Source of the DNA: Corythucha ciliata
Lineage: Eukaryota > Arthropoda > Insecta > Hemiptera > Tingidae
Direction: 5' to 3'
NCBI GenBank assembly: GCA_038030265.1
Contig: CM075937.1
Location: 19,716,001-19,780,000 of the forward strand
DNA length: 64,000 nucleotides
A program made the position numbers and the translations under genes. The notes beneath the pieces were generated by a model, which was not told the DNA's origin, did no database searches, and saw nothing but the letters and a program-made list of their open reading frames with translations. Shown here piece by piece: positions 11,200-22,830 of this stretch (its first letter is position 1; each line of letters opens with the position of its first letter).

Positions 11200-12440
11200 G
11201 GGCTTAGCAACACTTACCCCACAAACTAGAACATTCGACCGTCAAAACAGACAATTTAGACAATCACGCGCGATTGGCACTTTATTAAAACCAAATTTCG
11301 CCATTTTAACCCTGTCAAAACTATTTCGCCGATTTTTGTTCTTTCAAAACAACATTTTGCGGATTCGTCTCGTTCAAATCGCAATTTGCGTTGGTTTTGC
11401 AATGGGGTTTCGTTGGAGTCGCCCACGGGAGTAGCCCAATTTCGTTGGTTTCGCTCTTTTAAAAACCAGTTTTGTGAACTTTTGCTCATTCAAACCCCAA
11501 TTTTGTGGACTGAGCTCCTAAAAACCCGATTTTTTTTTTTCGTTAGCTCTTTATAAAATCAGTTTCACAGGTTCGGTTAGTTCGACAAAACAACTTGGCG
11601 AAAAACGAACGACGAAAAAACACATTTCGTACTTGCGGCTTTTTTAAACTCCATTTTTGCTCTTCCATAACCAGATGTTTCAAATTTGGCAACTCGAAAA
11701 CCAAATACATGGATTTCTGTAATTTCCTTCCCCAATTTCGTGGATTTTCACGCTTTAAAATATTAAACTTCTTAAGTTTTGCTGTTTCAAAAACCAATTT
11801 TTATGATTTTTTTCTCTTTCAAAAACCATTTTTGTGGACTTTCGCTAATTCAAAATCCAATTTTGTGGACTGAGCTCTTGCAAAACTCGATTTCGGGGAC
11901 TTGAGTGCTTTAAAACGAAATTTTGGGGTTATCTGCCAGGTCAAAATTCAAATTTCGTGACTTACTAGAATTAGTTTTGCAGGTTCACTTAATTCGAATT
12001 ACTAATTAGGGGGAATACGAACGATAGAAAGTCAAATTTTGCAATTTTCGCGTTTTCAATTTCTAATTTTTCTCTTCCATAATAAAGTGTTTCAAATTTG
12101 GACCCTTAAAAATCAAATCAAACCGATTTTTGTTATTTCACCCCCTCGACTCGGATGAACAGTTTGTCGGGCCACCCATATTCTTCACTTGGATTTTAAC
12201 TGGGAGAAAGATGAAAAATTGCAAAGTTAATTGGCTAATTCAAAAAATTAATTTGTCTCTTTCCAAAACTAAATTCCCGAATTTGGTTCGTTTAAAACCC
12301 CAATTTCGTCACTTTGGCTTCTATACCCAACTTTCTTTCACTTGTTTGTTGAACTTTCACTTGTTCAAAATTCATTTTCGCGGATTTAATTCATTCATAC
12401 AAGTAAAAAACAATTTTATCGTTAAACTGTTCGACGATTA
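11200..12440 (-). repeat. sat-2 array forming the interior of the 1.5-kb hAT element
   Basis: Units such as AAAAACCAGTTTTGTGAACT, CAAAACCCCAATTTTGTGGACT-like and AAACCATTTTTGTGGACTTT recur every 35-45 bp, alternating with GCTC(A/T)TT(C/A) linkers. Related units lie outside any visible hAT end at 30840-31270, 46340-47090, 52130-52870 and 57040-57260. Confidence 0.65.
12138..12224 (+). repeat. 87-bp near-identical direct repeat, copy 1 (inside hAT)
   Basis: It begins TCACCCCCTCGACTCGG and includes CAGTTTGTCGGGCCACCC and TTCTTCACTTGGATTTTAAC. Apart from a one-base indel near GGGAGA, it is identical to 12788-12875. Confidence 0.85.
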
Positions 12441-12787
12441 GTCGTTCTTAACTTGTTTTCAGGCGTCCTAATATTGTGCCCTACTTCATTGCAAGCGTCC
12501 TACTTTTTCATGTCAGGCGTCCTCGGAAACTACTTTGACATCTGGTCACCCTACATTGGTGGCTACTATATTCGTTTGTTTCAATATTATGTAGTTGAGA
12601 CCAAGAGACATGTTCCTCCTCAGCAGAAGGACGCCCGGGGTATTTGCCCCTACTAGTCCTAGATCTGATCATGGTTTTACCTGGAAACTCAAAAATTGCC
12701 CCCCTTCCGCTGTGGCCAATCATTAAATTTAGGTTTTATATTAATGACGTTAAATATCCCCTTCCGGTAGCGTTAAAATATGAAGTG

Positions 12788-12875
12788 TCACCCCCTCGAC
12801 TCGGATGAACAGTTTGTCGGGCCACCCATATTCTTCACTTGGATTTTAACTGGGAGATAAGATGAAAAATTGCAA
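12788..12875 (+). repeat. 87-bp near-identical direct repeat, copy 2 (outside hAT)
   Basis: This copy is 650 bp downstream of copy 1 and outside the hAT boundary. The identity is far higher than that of the surrounding decayed repeats, so the duplication or conversion is recent. Confidence 0.85.
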
Positions 12876-12889
12876 CCCTCTTCCCTCTC

Positions 12890-15680
12890 TATCCCTCCCG
12901 TTCGGTCTCAGGGCTTTTTATCCAATACTCAGATCGCCCCTTGAGAAAAAGGGTCCCTTATATCGACAAACGAAATAAATTAACTTCTTCGTTCAATCTA
13001 GTGCGCCTCGCGGGCGTCAAGTCCGACTCGCCTTCCAAAAAACGGATGGCATCAAATTGGCTACAATTTGAGCCCCCACCCCCTCTTCACCCAATGTGAC
13101 TTTGTGATAATCCCTTACTTTTCGCGATACTCCCAAAACCATAGCAGCTCTGCAAAAACGATCTGTTCCGGGAGAACTGCGGTTCAACGTGTGTGTCGTT
13201 GTTCGCCAGACTCGATAATGTTGGTAAATGAGGTGACAAAACTGTTTGGACTGTGCCCTGAGCAGAAAGGGGATACAATAAGAGGCGGTTGTTTCAAGCC
13301 CGTTCACCGATTTAGCTTGCGCGTATTTTATCACGTCAAATTAATCTGAGTGAATCTTCAACGCGTTTTTTTTTTTGCTAACTTCGCACCTACTCAGCCT
13401 AAAGTGTGGTACGAGAGGCTCATTTCACTAATTTCCTTTGTCTTTATCCGGCGGTGTAACCTTCATTTTCATGCCGTGCAGTAATTTAATCGACCGAAAA
13501 ATGCAAATTATGCACTCGGTAAGTGGAGTGAGAGTTTGAGAGAGAGGGGAGCGTGTTTTTTTCTTTTTTTTTTAATGGGGAGATACATTAACCCCGCCGA
13601 TTAAAGGAAAAAGCAAAACAAAAGAAATTGCAGGCGGGACAAAGAAAATCAAAATTAGCACAATTTCTCACGTAAAGCTATTTCGGGACTGCGGTTAAAC
13701 TTAGCGCTTCAAACTGGAGTCTGCTCTCATCGTCAGTCTTAATTTTAAGGAGCATTCGTTTTCAAAAATGATTAAAATGAACATTTTTTGTAATACGCAC
13801 TACACTGGGGCCCATAGCCACTGGTCTGTTATGTACGTTACCGGTTGCACCAAGAAGATTAGTTGAGACTTGTAGTTGAAGGCCTTAATAATAACACAAA
13901 AAATCGACCCTTTTACATTACGGTGATTATTTATGAAGCATAAATGGACAAAATAAGGGGTTGGTGAGAGAGAGTGGGAGATGTTGCCATGCTGTTGGTC
14001 CCTCCCGTTCACCTCCTCCCCTTATGAAATCCTTCTCATTCAACTTTTTTTTAAAAACACGACAGGTAGCTTCTAAAACATTGATGAGCGGCGGGGAATG
14101 GGGGGGGGGAGGACCAGGTGGAGTTCTGGCGAATCTAACACACGAATCCCTCTTTCATTCTCTCTCTTTCTCGCTCTACCTACCAACTCACATGGTTTAC
14201 AACCATTTTTTTTTTTTTCTTAGCACACGGCAACAATAATGGAATAAGGGCCCATCTGCCATCGTTGTTCCCCCACCTCGTTTCACCTTAATAAGGGTCC
14301 GGTACAATAATAAACGGGAAAGAAAGGGTCATACGAGGCGTACATGTGTTTTGGTATACGCATTGAACGCGAATACTGACGTGATTACTTTTGAATTACT
14401 CATTATAACAACTTGTGGGTATGTTGTGGATACGAATGCAGCGCCAGTGTAAATTACTTTGCTAATCATCTCATCCCCTTCTCTCTTTTGCCTTAGGATT
14501 GAGAGGGGGGAAGGGGGTCTTATTTCATGGGATTAATTAAGGGGGATCGCATGAGCTGTATAACTAACGCCCAAGGATGTCTCCAGCGAGCTAATGAGCT
14601 TCGTAGTCGTAGACCATCCTAGAGTCTTGAAAAATTTATGATTTTCACGCACGTAAATGTATAATTCGTCAGCGTGAAAATAATAATTTGCTATTTTGTA
14701 ACGCGAGACAGAGGAAAGAATTGCGCCTTACACTGCAGAAAATTATTTTATCTCTCTACCGATTTCATTTCATTTTTTTCCATGTCGTATAGAATATCCT
14801 TTCCGTTTACATTATTTATATTTGATTTTAGACTCTGGAATTGGATCGCAAGAGCTTGGAATATTTTTATTCATTTTCTCGCCGACGGGAAACCCATAGA
14901 ACAGTCGTGAATAACACATAGCATTATTTAGTGACATTAACCTTGAGCTACAATTCCTTGTGGAAAAAAAAACGTACGAGAACAATATTAGTGGCTTGTG
15001 TATAAAATTAAGGGGCCCGACTTCGCAGAGACCGTCCCAATTCAAGTGCGACCGCTTATTGAAATCTGTAGGGCTGTATAAATACAGATAGAGCTCCGGA
15101 GGCCCGGAATTATCGTAAATAATCGGCTTCCGAGCACAACTAGTCGGTGTTTCCGAGGGTTTTCATTTATCGCTTATGGTTAGAATCGGTCCCTAAAGTT
15201 GAACCACTCGGTTTCCGAGGTGTAATTGCTACTTTTTTTTTGTAAGCACTGAACAGTCCGTCAGTGGCACGAAACTTGTGGCCGTGGTGCAGTAAGTTGT
15301 AAAAAGTGTTATTTCCTGGCCGAATCTGGCAGTATCTATGCCCTACTATAAAATAAATTAGTACGCGCGGTTAGAAAGTTTCCTGAGAGGCCTACTAAAG
15401 TTAAGGGCTCAATTTGTAAGGTATTCAGCTGTGCTTGTGTTTCTTTCGGCGAAATCGTTAACATTTATGGCTAAAACAACTACTTCCTTTGTTGGAAAAA
15501 TGTTTATTTTAAAGGATAAGTGTGGATTTCTCTGTCTAACAAACAACAAAGCTGGTGTATTTTCACATCAGACCTTATACGGCTCTTTCACCATACCCTG
15601 ACATTCAGCTGTGCACTTCACAGCCGTACTAGGCGGACGTTTCACAGGAGTGAGACGTATCACAGCTCACAGCACGCCGA
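12890..15680. other. No gene recognised; mixed unique sequence
   Basis: Poly-T tracts (13367, 13558, 14207), a G-run at 14101 and scattered short frames occur here. None has a start context, splice pattern or motif that I can support. Confidence 0.45.
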
Positions 15681-15687
15681 AGCCTTA

Positions 15688-15828
15688 GGCCCCTTTTACA
15701 CGAATAAGTTTTTTGATCAAATTAGCCATTTTGAAAAAAAATTGACAGATGTTCCCTGCCTCAAATCTTGTGTTTGTGATCAGATTGAACATATTTTTGA
15801 AGAAAAACTTACTCGTGTAAAACAGGCC
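15688..15828. mobile_element. 141-bp MITE with TTA target duplication
   Basis: The inverted ends GGCCCCTTTTACACGAATAA and GGCCTGTTTTACACGAGTAA (right end read in reverse) continue into GTTTTT on both arms. TTA flanks both ends (15685-15687 and 15829-15831). A 3-bp TWA duplication is the PIF/Harbinger signature. There is no coding capacity. Confidence 0.85.
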
Positions 15829-15850
15829 TTATAATAAAAACGGACAATAG

Positions 15851-15893
15851 CTGGATTCGAACCCAGGCCCGCTGGGTTGCGAAGCAAGTATAT
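15851..15893 (-). pseudogene. tRNA 3'-half remnant
   Basis: On the minus strand, CTGGGTTCGAATCCAG forms a tRNA T-arm with a consensus Pol III B box (GGTTCGAATCC). It is preceded by a partly paired anticodon-arm-like TTGCTTCGCAA. No D-arm is found upstream. It abuts the repeat at 15910, so it may be part of an older tRNA-derived element. Confidence 0.4.
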
Positions 15894-15909
15894 TAAGCAA
15901 GTATTCCCC

Positions 15910-16200
15910 ATAAACCTGGTTGTAAGAACTCAGGCGGGCCACGCATCCCCCCCCCCCCGCCCGTCGAATACTTCGATCTTAACAAAAGGCCGTGACTCTC
16001 TGAATAAAACGCACTTGGGGCCTGTTCAATAACCTCAACAACATAAGTTAACCACAGTATAATAGCGTTTTCCATTTGCACAAAATATGTGCCCTGCATG
16101 GGGCAGCTCATTGCAGTGCCCCGGCCTTAGACATTTGGCGCCCTCAGGCAAGTCTTTTACCAACGCCTCCGTTAAGTTACCTTCAGGAGCCGCGAATTAG
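15910..16200. repeat. Dispersed ~290-bp repeat, copy 1; flanks satellite array
   Basis: It shares long segments with 31903-32210: ATAAACCTGGTTGTA, AAAAGGCCGTGAC, GAATAAAACGCACTTGGGGC, TAATAGCGTTTTCCATT, CCTTAGACATTTGGCGCCC and AAGTTACCTTCAGGAGCC. A 12-C run sits at 15947-15958. Both copies run straight into a (-) satellite block, so this is probably the other end of the satellite-bearing element. Confidence 0.8.
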
Positions 16201-17375
16201 CGTTTTTTTCCCACACATCATCACTCTTTTCGATTTTATCGGCGAATTAGCGATTTATCTCCATTTTAGCCGCGAATTAGCGATTTGTCTCCATTTTAGC
16301 CGTGAACCAGCGATTTATCTCCATTTTAGCCGTGAATTAGCGATTTGTCTCCATTTTAGCCGCGAATTAGTGCTATTTTATAATTTGAGCCACGAAGTTT
16401 CCTCCGAAAACCGTGACTTGCCATTTTTACTAAACTTTTTTCTTGTGAATTATCAAAAATGTTCTCAATTTAACACAGTAACGGTAGATTTCACCACCTC
16501 GGCTTAAGGTTCGCTTAAATTTAAGTCTGACTTAAGGGGAAAATGCATTGAATTTTATGTAAACAAGGTTCAGCAAGCATAGAATTAGCACTGTTCCCCG
16601 TTTGAGCTGGAAACTAGCTTTTTTCTTACGTATTTTCCTCAATTTTAGCAGCAAAATAGCAGGTTTGTCCACAAATCGCTTTTTTTTGTTCGCCATGCGC
16701 TATAAATTATCGATTTTTCCCAGCCGCAAATCAGCGGTTTTTTGAGCTTTTTCTCATTTTTCCTACAGAAGCCGCGAATTGGCGTATTTTTAATTTTGTA
16801 TGCAAATTGAAATTATTCACAATTTTGGCCGCGAATTAGTGATTTTTCTCTATTTTACCCGCGCATTAGCGCTTTTACTTAATTTTAGCAGTGTAGTAGC
16901 GTTTCTAACCCGTGAATTAGAGATTTTTGTTCAATTAGGTATAGCGACGAACGCTCGCGCGACGAGGTATTGCAAGGTTACGCAATTTTATCAGCAAATT
17001 CGCGATTTTTTTTTCATCGAATTAGCATTTTTTCTCAATTTAGGCTGAAAAGGAGCCTTTATTCCCATTTTAGCCAGCCTAAATATTGATTTTTTTCAAG
17101 CCGCAATAGAAGCATTTTTACATTTTAGCATCGCATTAGTAATTGTGTTTTACTTTTACCTATAGATTAGCGCTTCTTCTCAGTTCTATAGCCGCGAATC
17201 AGCGGTGTTTTTTTTTGTACTTACAGCCATGCATTTGTCGCTTTTATCAGTTTTAGCCACACATTGACGATCAGCACATCAGTGCGCCTAAGGACCTAAC
17301 GAAACAGGAGACGGTGTATTTTCTCCATTTTAGCCGCGAATTATCCTCAAAAAGGCGCGAATTTTCCAACATTTT
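16190..17375 (-). repeat. Satellite array D, first block (- orientation)
   Basis: It contains the most regular stretch in the window: four consecutive 30-bp units at 16242-16361, differing by a few bases. Elsewhere the units are diverged. Stretches match other loci in order: 16600-16870 with 40480-40830, and 17100-17250 with 50520-50660. Frames such as the 143-codon one here are repeat translations (HFSRELA period of 10 residues). Confidence 0.9.
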
Positions 17376-17600
17376 AGACACCAGAAGCGCTATTGGGGCT
17401 CAGTCGAATATTCAGCCCAGAAATCTTGGCTGATATCATCACCTGTAACGTTAGGAGAGTCTGAAATTCGTTGGAAGAAGCCGGAATCGCTGTCCGACCG
17501 TCCAACCTTTTCACGTACCTACATCCGTGAATATAGAACCTAAAAATCCTCAATTTTCCATATTTAAGCTTTTCGGGGCCCGGGGGGGGGGGCGGTACGC
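17265..17600 (-). repeat. Terminal module of the satellite-bearing element, - orientation
   Basis: This is the reverse complement of 690-1010. It contains GGACCTAACGAAACAGGAG, GCTGATATCATCACCTG, CGTACCTACATCCGTGAATA, AACCTAAAAATCCTC and ATATTTAAGCTTTTCGGGG, and ends in a run of 11 G. The array units lie on the side expected from the 690-1010 copy. Confidence 0.75.
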
Positions 17601-17639
17601 CCCCTCGCTCATGCCTCGGTACGCTACCGATTTTGTCCG

Positions 17640-18640
17640 CAAATTGGCGTTTTTTTCTCATTTTACCGCTGGTCTACGATTTTGTTTACTTTCAGCCACG
17701 AAGTTGCATTTATTTCATCCGTGCATTAGCAATTTTTTTTGCCATTCATGAATTTGTGTTTTTCCTGATTTGAGCCGCTAATAAGTGATTTTACCCGTGA
17801 GTTAGCGCAATATTTTCGAATTTTAGCTACGAATAATTTGCCTCCGGAAACCGCTACTTGCCATTTACTCAATTTATTTCTGTGAAATAGCAAATTTTCT
17901 CAATTTAACCCCATAAATCGAAATTTTTCTTGATTTAAGCAGTGAATTAGCGTTTCACCTAATTTAAGCCTCCTAGCGACTCATCAATGAGAGTTTTGTT
18001 TCCCAATTTTCGCAGCGAATTAACGCTTTTTCTGATTGATTCGCCGCGGATTTGCGATTTTTTTCACTTGCTAGCACGAGGTTACCTTCAGAACCTGCGA
18101 ATTGACGTTTTTTTCCCCATTTAATCAGCGAATTAGCGTTTTCCTTACTTCAGCGTTTCTTATCAATTTTATCGATGAATTAGCAATTTTTCTCCATTTT
18201 AGCCGTGAATTAGCGATTTTTTTTGTCATTTTAGCGATTTTTCACCATTTTAGCCGTGTATTAGCGATGTTAGCGATTTATCTTCGTTTTGCGGTGAATT
18301 CGTGTTTTTCCTAATGCCACGCTCTAATGCGGTCCAAGTCCCCCCCGTTTCGTCCTCAGACCTTCAACCTACTGGGCTTCTCAGTTATTGAGGTTGTTTT
18401 GTTTTTCTTTCCACCCCCCCCCCCAATCTGTAGCCGTCGCCAAATTACCTTGTGTCTTAAATTTAGGCTATTTCTCTATTTTAGCTATAATTTTAGCTGT
18501 GAATGATCGTATTTTCTGAATTTTTGCCTAGAATAAGCGCTTTTTCTCAATTTTAGCCGTGAATTAGCGCTTTTTTTCTCATGGATTACCACTAAGTACC
18601 TATTTCTAAATTTCAGCCACGAATTATAAGGCTTCGGGTA
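17640..18640 (-). repeat. Satellite array D, second block (- orientation)
   Basis: The order of variant units is shared with 33678-34200. It includes TTTCCTGATTTGAGCCGCTA (17760), GCCTCCGGAAACCGCTACTT (17840), ATTTATTTCTGTGAAATAGC (17870) and ATCAATGAGAGTTTTGTTTC (17980). The 18080-18305 segment matches 63050-63240 in inverse orientation. Confidence 0.9.
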
Positions 18641-18740
18641 TCAAGTCTCTTTTTAACGTTCTATCCGTGAAGATAAAACCTGAAAATCCCCATTTTTCCG
18701 TATGTAAAGCTTTATAGCGGGCCCCCCCTCGCCCGTACCA
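18641..18740 (-). repeat. Terminal module copy (- orientation)
   Basis: AAAACCTGAAAATCCCC, TTTTTCCGTATGTAAAGC and GGGCCCCCCCTCGCC follow the same order as the module at 17530-17600. It closes array D on its right. Confidence 0.65.
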
Positions 18741-21700
18741 GGTACGCTGCCGGTTCCGAAGATGATGTTGGTTTTCAGTGTCTACATTTTCTTGTTAACG
18801 GCAGAAACAAGCAGATTCTGTGCCTTAATTTGCTAGTTTGATTGTCGAATCAGCCATATTGCCGTTTCGCATTGTCTTTTTTCGACTGATTTTCTTGACT
18901 TCAGAGAAGACTATATAGTGGTGTCCGCCTGTGTCAATAAGGCTCCTTCTTTGATTTTAGGCCTGATGTTAGAATATCTGAAACAGATAGCTGTTTTCAG
19001 CCTCAATATTGCAAATTCCAGAGCCGGTGATGGGCGAATGACCCAAAATGGCTAACAAAAACGCCATTCCAGGGTAATGTCTCTCTTTTGATGATTTATG
19101 AAAATCCGTGACATTTTTCCAACCAAAAGCTGTTATTCTCTCATCGACGACTTCCCCGGGGTACGGGCAAGTGAGACCCCTTTGCCCCCTTTCTAGAGGT
19201 CGAATTTGTTAATTTTCTTTGCTTTTGTTTACCGCGTGTGTCGTAATATACATCTTGACGTTGTCCCGCCCCAGGCAGTACATTTGCCGCTATAGGGGGA
19301 TGTGCACTCTCTGCCCTTCTCGGTTTCGACTCTGCCCGTATATGTATTGACATCAGCATTTTTCCGCCTGTCCGTCCGTCCGTTGTTAGGAAGTGCCCAG
19401 CCCAGCCCAGAAGTATTTTGACGAGACCCTTATCCCTCTCAATGAGCTCAGGTCGTATAGCCATAACCTTTCTTTTGGTGCAATCCCCCCGCTCTACACA
19501 AGGTCTAAACTCGTTAATTATTTGCAACGAAAGATGCACGAGGTCCTATACATTAGTGTGAGGTGGCGGGGATCTCTGGGCAACTCGGCATCTTTTTGAT
19601 TGATTTAATTCTGTTCCTTTTCTGGTCTTTTTTTACTGTTTCAAAGGCGACGTCGTCGTTAAGAAACTGCCCTGGGTAGATACTTTTTGTATTAGGATAC
19701 CTATTTATGATCGGTGGAGGGTAGAGATTCACTTGAAAATGAAAAATTTCAAAACTGCGGCTCTACTGTTTAAAGACCGTCGATTACACGTAAACTGCCT
19801 GGGTGATGCTATTCCATTTGAAAACTGAAATAATCCATTCTGACATATCTCTGGTTACCTGGGAGAAGTCCAACATCCCCACAGCCATCCTTAAATGTTT
19901 TTCTCATGAATACCTTTCTTTTTATCTCTTTTTATTCATTTCTTCGTCTTGTCTTCCTTGTGTTGAATGTAGCACAACGTTAATTTGCTAAAACTACTTC
20001 TAAATAGAGATATTATTTTTTCTAATTAGTCATAAAATATTTTAGATTCAGCTAATCGCTGAAAACATTTTTTCCCTCAGTTTGCACGATTGTTTTCATC
20101 TTTTTCTTGAAAAATAATTAATTTTGTACCTTGAAAACCTGTTTTCAAGAGTTTTTTTTTGCAAGAGACTCCTTAATGTTAAAGAGCTCGAAACACGTTT
20201 CCTCCCTGGACTCTTCATTCCATTCCATCTCATTCTATTGAGAGAAACTCATGCACTTCTGGAATTTATCATGCGATCAATGGCATCTAGGAGATTTCGG
20301 CCGTATAGCCTGCGGCATAGTCATCCCCCTTGGGATGGGGAAAATTCACTTTTTCACGAGAAGGCCACCGACAAATTCGCGTTTTATTATAAAGAGAACA
20401 AAGAGCCGACCAGTCACAATTACAGACATGGGGACTACACCGCCGGGGACCTTTTTGCTAAATGGCGGTGGTAAAATTGATAATGTTTCAATTAGTTTAG
20501 CATCATGGTTATGAGTTGATGAGGGAGCGAGGGGGGGGTCTTAAAAGTCTGACAAAAAGACAGGGAGGGGGGAAAATCCATAATTTTTGTAAGCCATTCA
20601 CCTAAAAAAAAAGTGGGTTTCTACAAGGGACGAGAGTAAAAACCCCTCCTTTCACCCACCGTTCCCCATAGTGTATTGAACTCCGAGGTTTAGGGCCCCC
20701 CCCCCGCGACTGCCGAAGGTCAAGTTGGGACGTCTGGGGCCGACTCGTCCGACCGGCTACAAGGTGCCGAACAAAAAGCTCCCTATAACTCGGACCCCTC
20801 CCCTTGATCCTTTTCACTAGGTTTTTTTTTTTTTTTTTGTTTAAAAAAAAGTTTGGCGTGTATGGACGCGACGAAATCATTTTTATATTGTACAGCGAGC
20901 CAAGGAAGCTTGGTTGAATTAAATGACCTTCCTCATCTAAAAAGTTTAAAACCTAAATGATGAGAGGAAGGAAGGAATTAAATTAATAAGACGTAAGTTG
21001 AAAAAAACAACAACAAAACATCTTTTAAAGGAGGACTAAAACAAATGAAAAATGTGTCAGCTCTGCTTAACATCGAGACCCAAAGACAAATACTTCACAT
21101 CATTTGAATAAACTTGCCTTAACATCGTAACAATGACTTCCCACTTTAAATGGCTATGAATAGAGGGCAAGTTTTATGTTAACAGTTTCGAAAACCCCTT
21201 CGAGCTCAATTTTTTTCTTTCTTTCTCTCTCTTAAAGAAAACGATCAATTGGGGCGTAACTAATGTGAAGGCGAGAAAGGAGACGACAACCACAAACACG
21301 TCCCCGTGATTTTCGAGAGGCTTCCTGACTTTAAAAAAACCCTGGAGTGAGTTCAATCTTCACGCAGTCAACGTCATAATAGTCGGGAGTATGAGCGAGC
21401 TTATAAGCGGGACTGAAGGGTATTTTTTTTTTTTTTTTTTCAAAGTTCAGTTCCCAAGATTCTCCCCCCCCCCCTCTAAGGAGAATAGCGTTGTTTATAC
21501 ACGTAAAGAAAACGGGAAAACAGCACATCCGCGCAAACTATATTTTCAAAGAAAACAAAATGAATAATAAAATAATAATTTTTAATACTACGCACCGACC
21601 GGCAGGGGCATTCAATGTAACGCTAGACTGAATTTTCCTGGAATGCACCGCATTCTACACGATTTCCTTGTCGGACGAGAAGCAAGATTGCTAGGTAACT

Positions 21701-22455
21701 ATTTAGAAAATCCTTCAATTACAGAAATAATTTTATGAAGTAAGTAATTGGAATTCCAAACGAAGCGGAAACTCAACTCCCCCCCCCCTTCCGCTCCTCA
21801 TCCCCCAAACCACCCACTGCACCAAGCCTCTTCTCTCATCAGGCCACGTTCCCTCCGCCCCGTATCGATCTGCACTGCAACTTCTCGTAAAACCTTCGAA
21901 AAAAGACAAGGGGAAGGGCGAGAGAGAGAGAAAGCGTCTAAAACAGGGACACCGACTTGAAAATATTCTCGAGTTTATATTCATCAGCAAGAGACGAAAC
22001 TTTTTTTTTTTTTTTTTTAATGAATGCAAGCATATAATACGCTATGGGAGAAAAGGGAACGACGAACCGCGCTCGTCGACCGTATAAACGCGACCCAGCC
22101 CACGAAGCAGCAGTTAAATGATGCATGAAACGCGGCTTCCGGTTTTTACGTGTTTTATTCTTTCTGTACTCGACGCGGATGGGAATTAGAAAAAAAAAAG
22201 AAAAATAAAGAGGGTTGGATACATTAAAACTGTGAATATCCTCTTGCTTACAAAATGGCCCCCTTGGAATGAATCGGTCGTCGCAGAGCTTCAAATCGTT
22301 GGGTATTGTGACTGCACTGTCAGTTTTGAAGCGCACAGTGTCCATTTCTGAAGATGAAATGTCACAAATTAGTCGAATTGGTGCGACGTGACCTTAATTG
22401 TCAATTTCCGAAGCTAAATTTCCTGTTTTATAGGGAAACAACACAGTTTTAGCAG
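18741..22455. other. No gene recognised
   Basis: This is a large stretch without satellite units. It includes an imperfect hairpin around AAATGACCTTCCTCAT (20920-20985), poly-T/poly-C runs (20697, 20822, 21421, 21465, 21779, 22000) and GA-rich tracts. Frames up to about 135 codons exist, but they have no motif, no conserved-looking composition and overlap on both strands. It is probably intron or intergenic DNA. Confidence 0.45.
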
Positions 22456-22639
22456 TTTTATGGCTAAAAACATTCACTTTACTATGGCTTTAAGACGAAA
22501 TGTTCATTGCCAGGTTTCAGATCGAAGAATCAAATTCTGTCGCTTTAATCCTGCACTTTTGTGGCCGAATACCCCAGGATCGTACCAGCACAGTACGAAC
22601 CGACGCGACTTTAGCCGTGAGAGGGGTGAACCGTCACGG

Positions 22640-22830
22640 CCCTCTCCATTCAAAGGGGCCCCCGAAAAGTAAAGAAATAGAAAAAATTGGGAATTTCAGG
22701 TATTAAATCGTTGATTTGCGGCTAATATTGAGAATAAGCGCTCATTTGCCGCTAAAGATGAGATAAAAAATACACGAATTCGAGGCATCACGCCTCCACA
22801 AGGATCCACGCCCGCGAGGAAAACACGCTA
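22640..22830 (+). repeat. Terminal module plus short satellite stub (+ orientation)
   Basis: GGGGCCCCCGAAAAGTAAAG, ATAGAAAAAATTGGGAATTT and CAGGTATTAAATCG correspond to the module at 690-760. A few (+) units follow directly (TTGCGGCTAATATTGAG and GAATAAGCGCTCATTTGCCG). This is the shortest copy of the module-plus-array arrangement. Confidence 0.6.

Larger units (their letters stand above)
11035..12553. mobile_element. Non-autonomous hAT-type transposon, 1519 bp
   Basis: The ends TAGGGTGATCAGACGTCC and (inverted) TAGGGTGACCAGATGTC are flanked by a perfect 8-bp duplication CATTGGTG at 11027-11034 and 12554-12561. The 8-bp duplication indicates a hAT-class transposase in trans. No transposase frame remains. 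The interior from 11200 to 12440 is made of a diverged 30-40-bp repeat (sat-2: CAAAACCAATTTTGTGGACT-like units). Sub-terminal repeats of CGTCCTACTTT occur near both ends. Confidence 0.9.

Noticed and set aside
15851..15893. Functional tRNA gene on the minus strand
   Set aside because: Only a T-arm and a poor anticodon arm exist, with no D-arm or 5' acceptor strand. It is kept only as a remnant.
16242..16361. CRISPR-like regular spacing of repeats
   Set aside because: The whole 30-bp unit repeats with no unique spacers, there are no cas genes, and the DNA is eukaryotic.
16076..16507. 143-codon frame with HFSRELAI repeats, resembling a repeat protein
   Set aside because: The 10-residue period is the 30-bp satellite unit translated. 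The other arrays give similar short frames in several phases.
20124..20474. 116-codon frame as a possible exon
   Set aside because: There is no splice acceptor or donor at its edges, no motif and no composition shift. A second overlapping frame is equally open.
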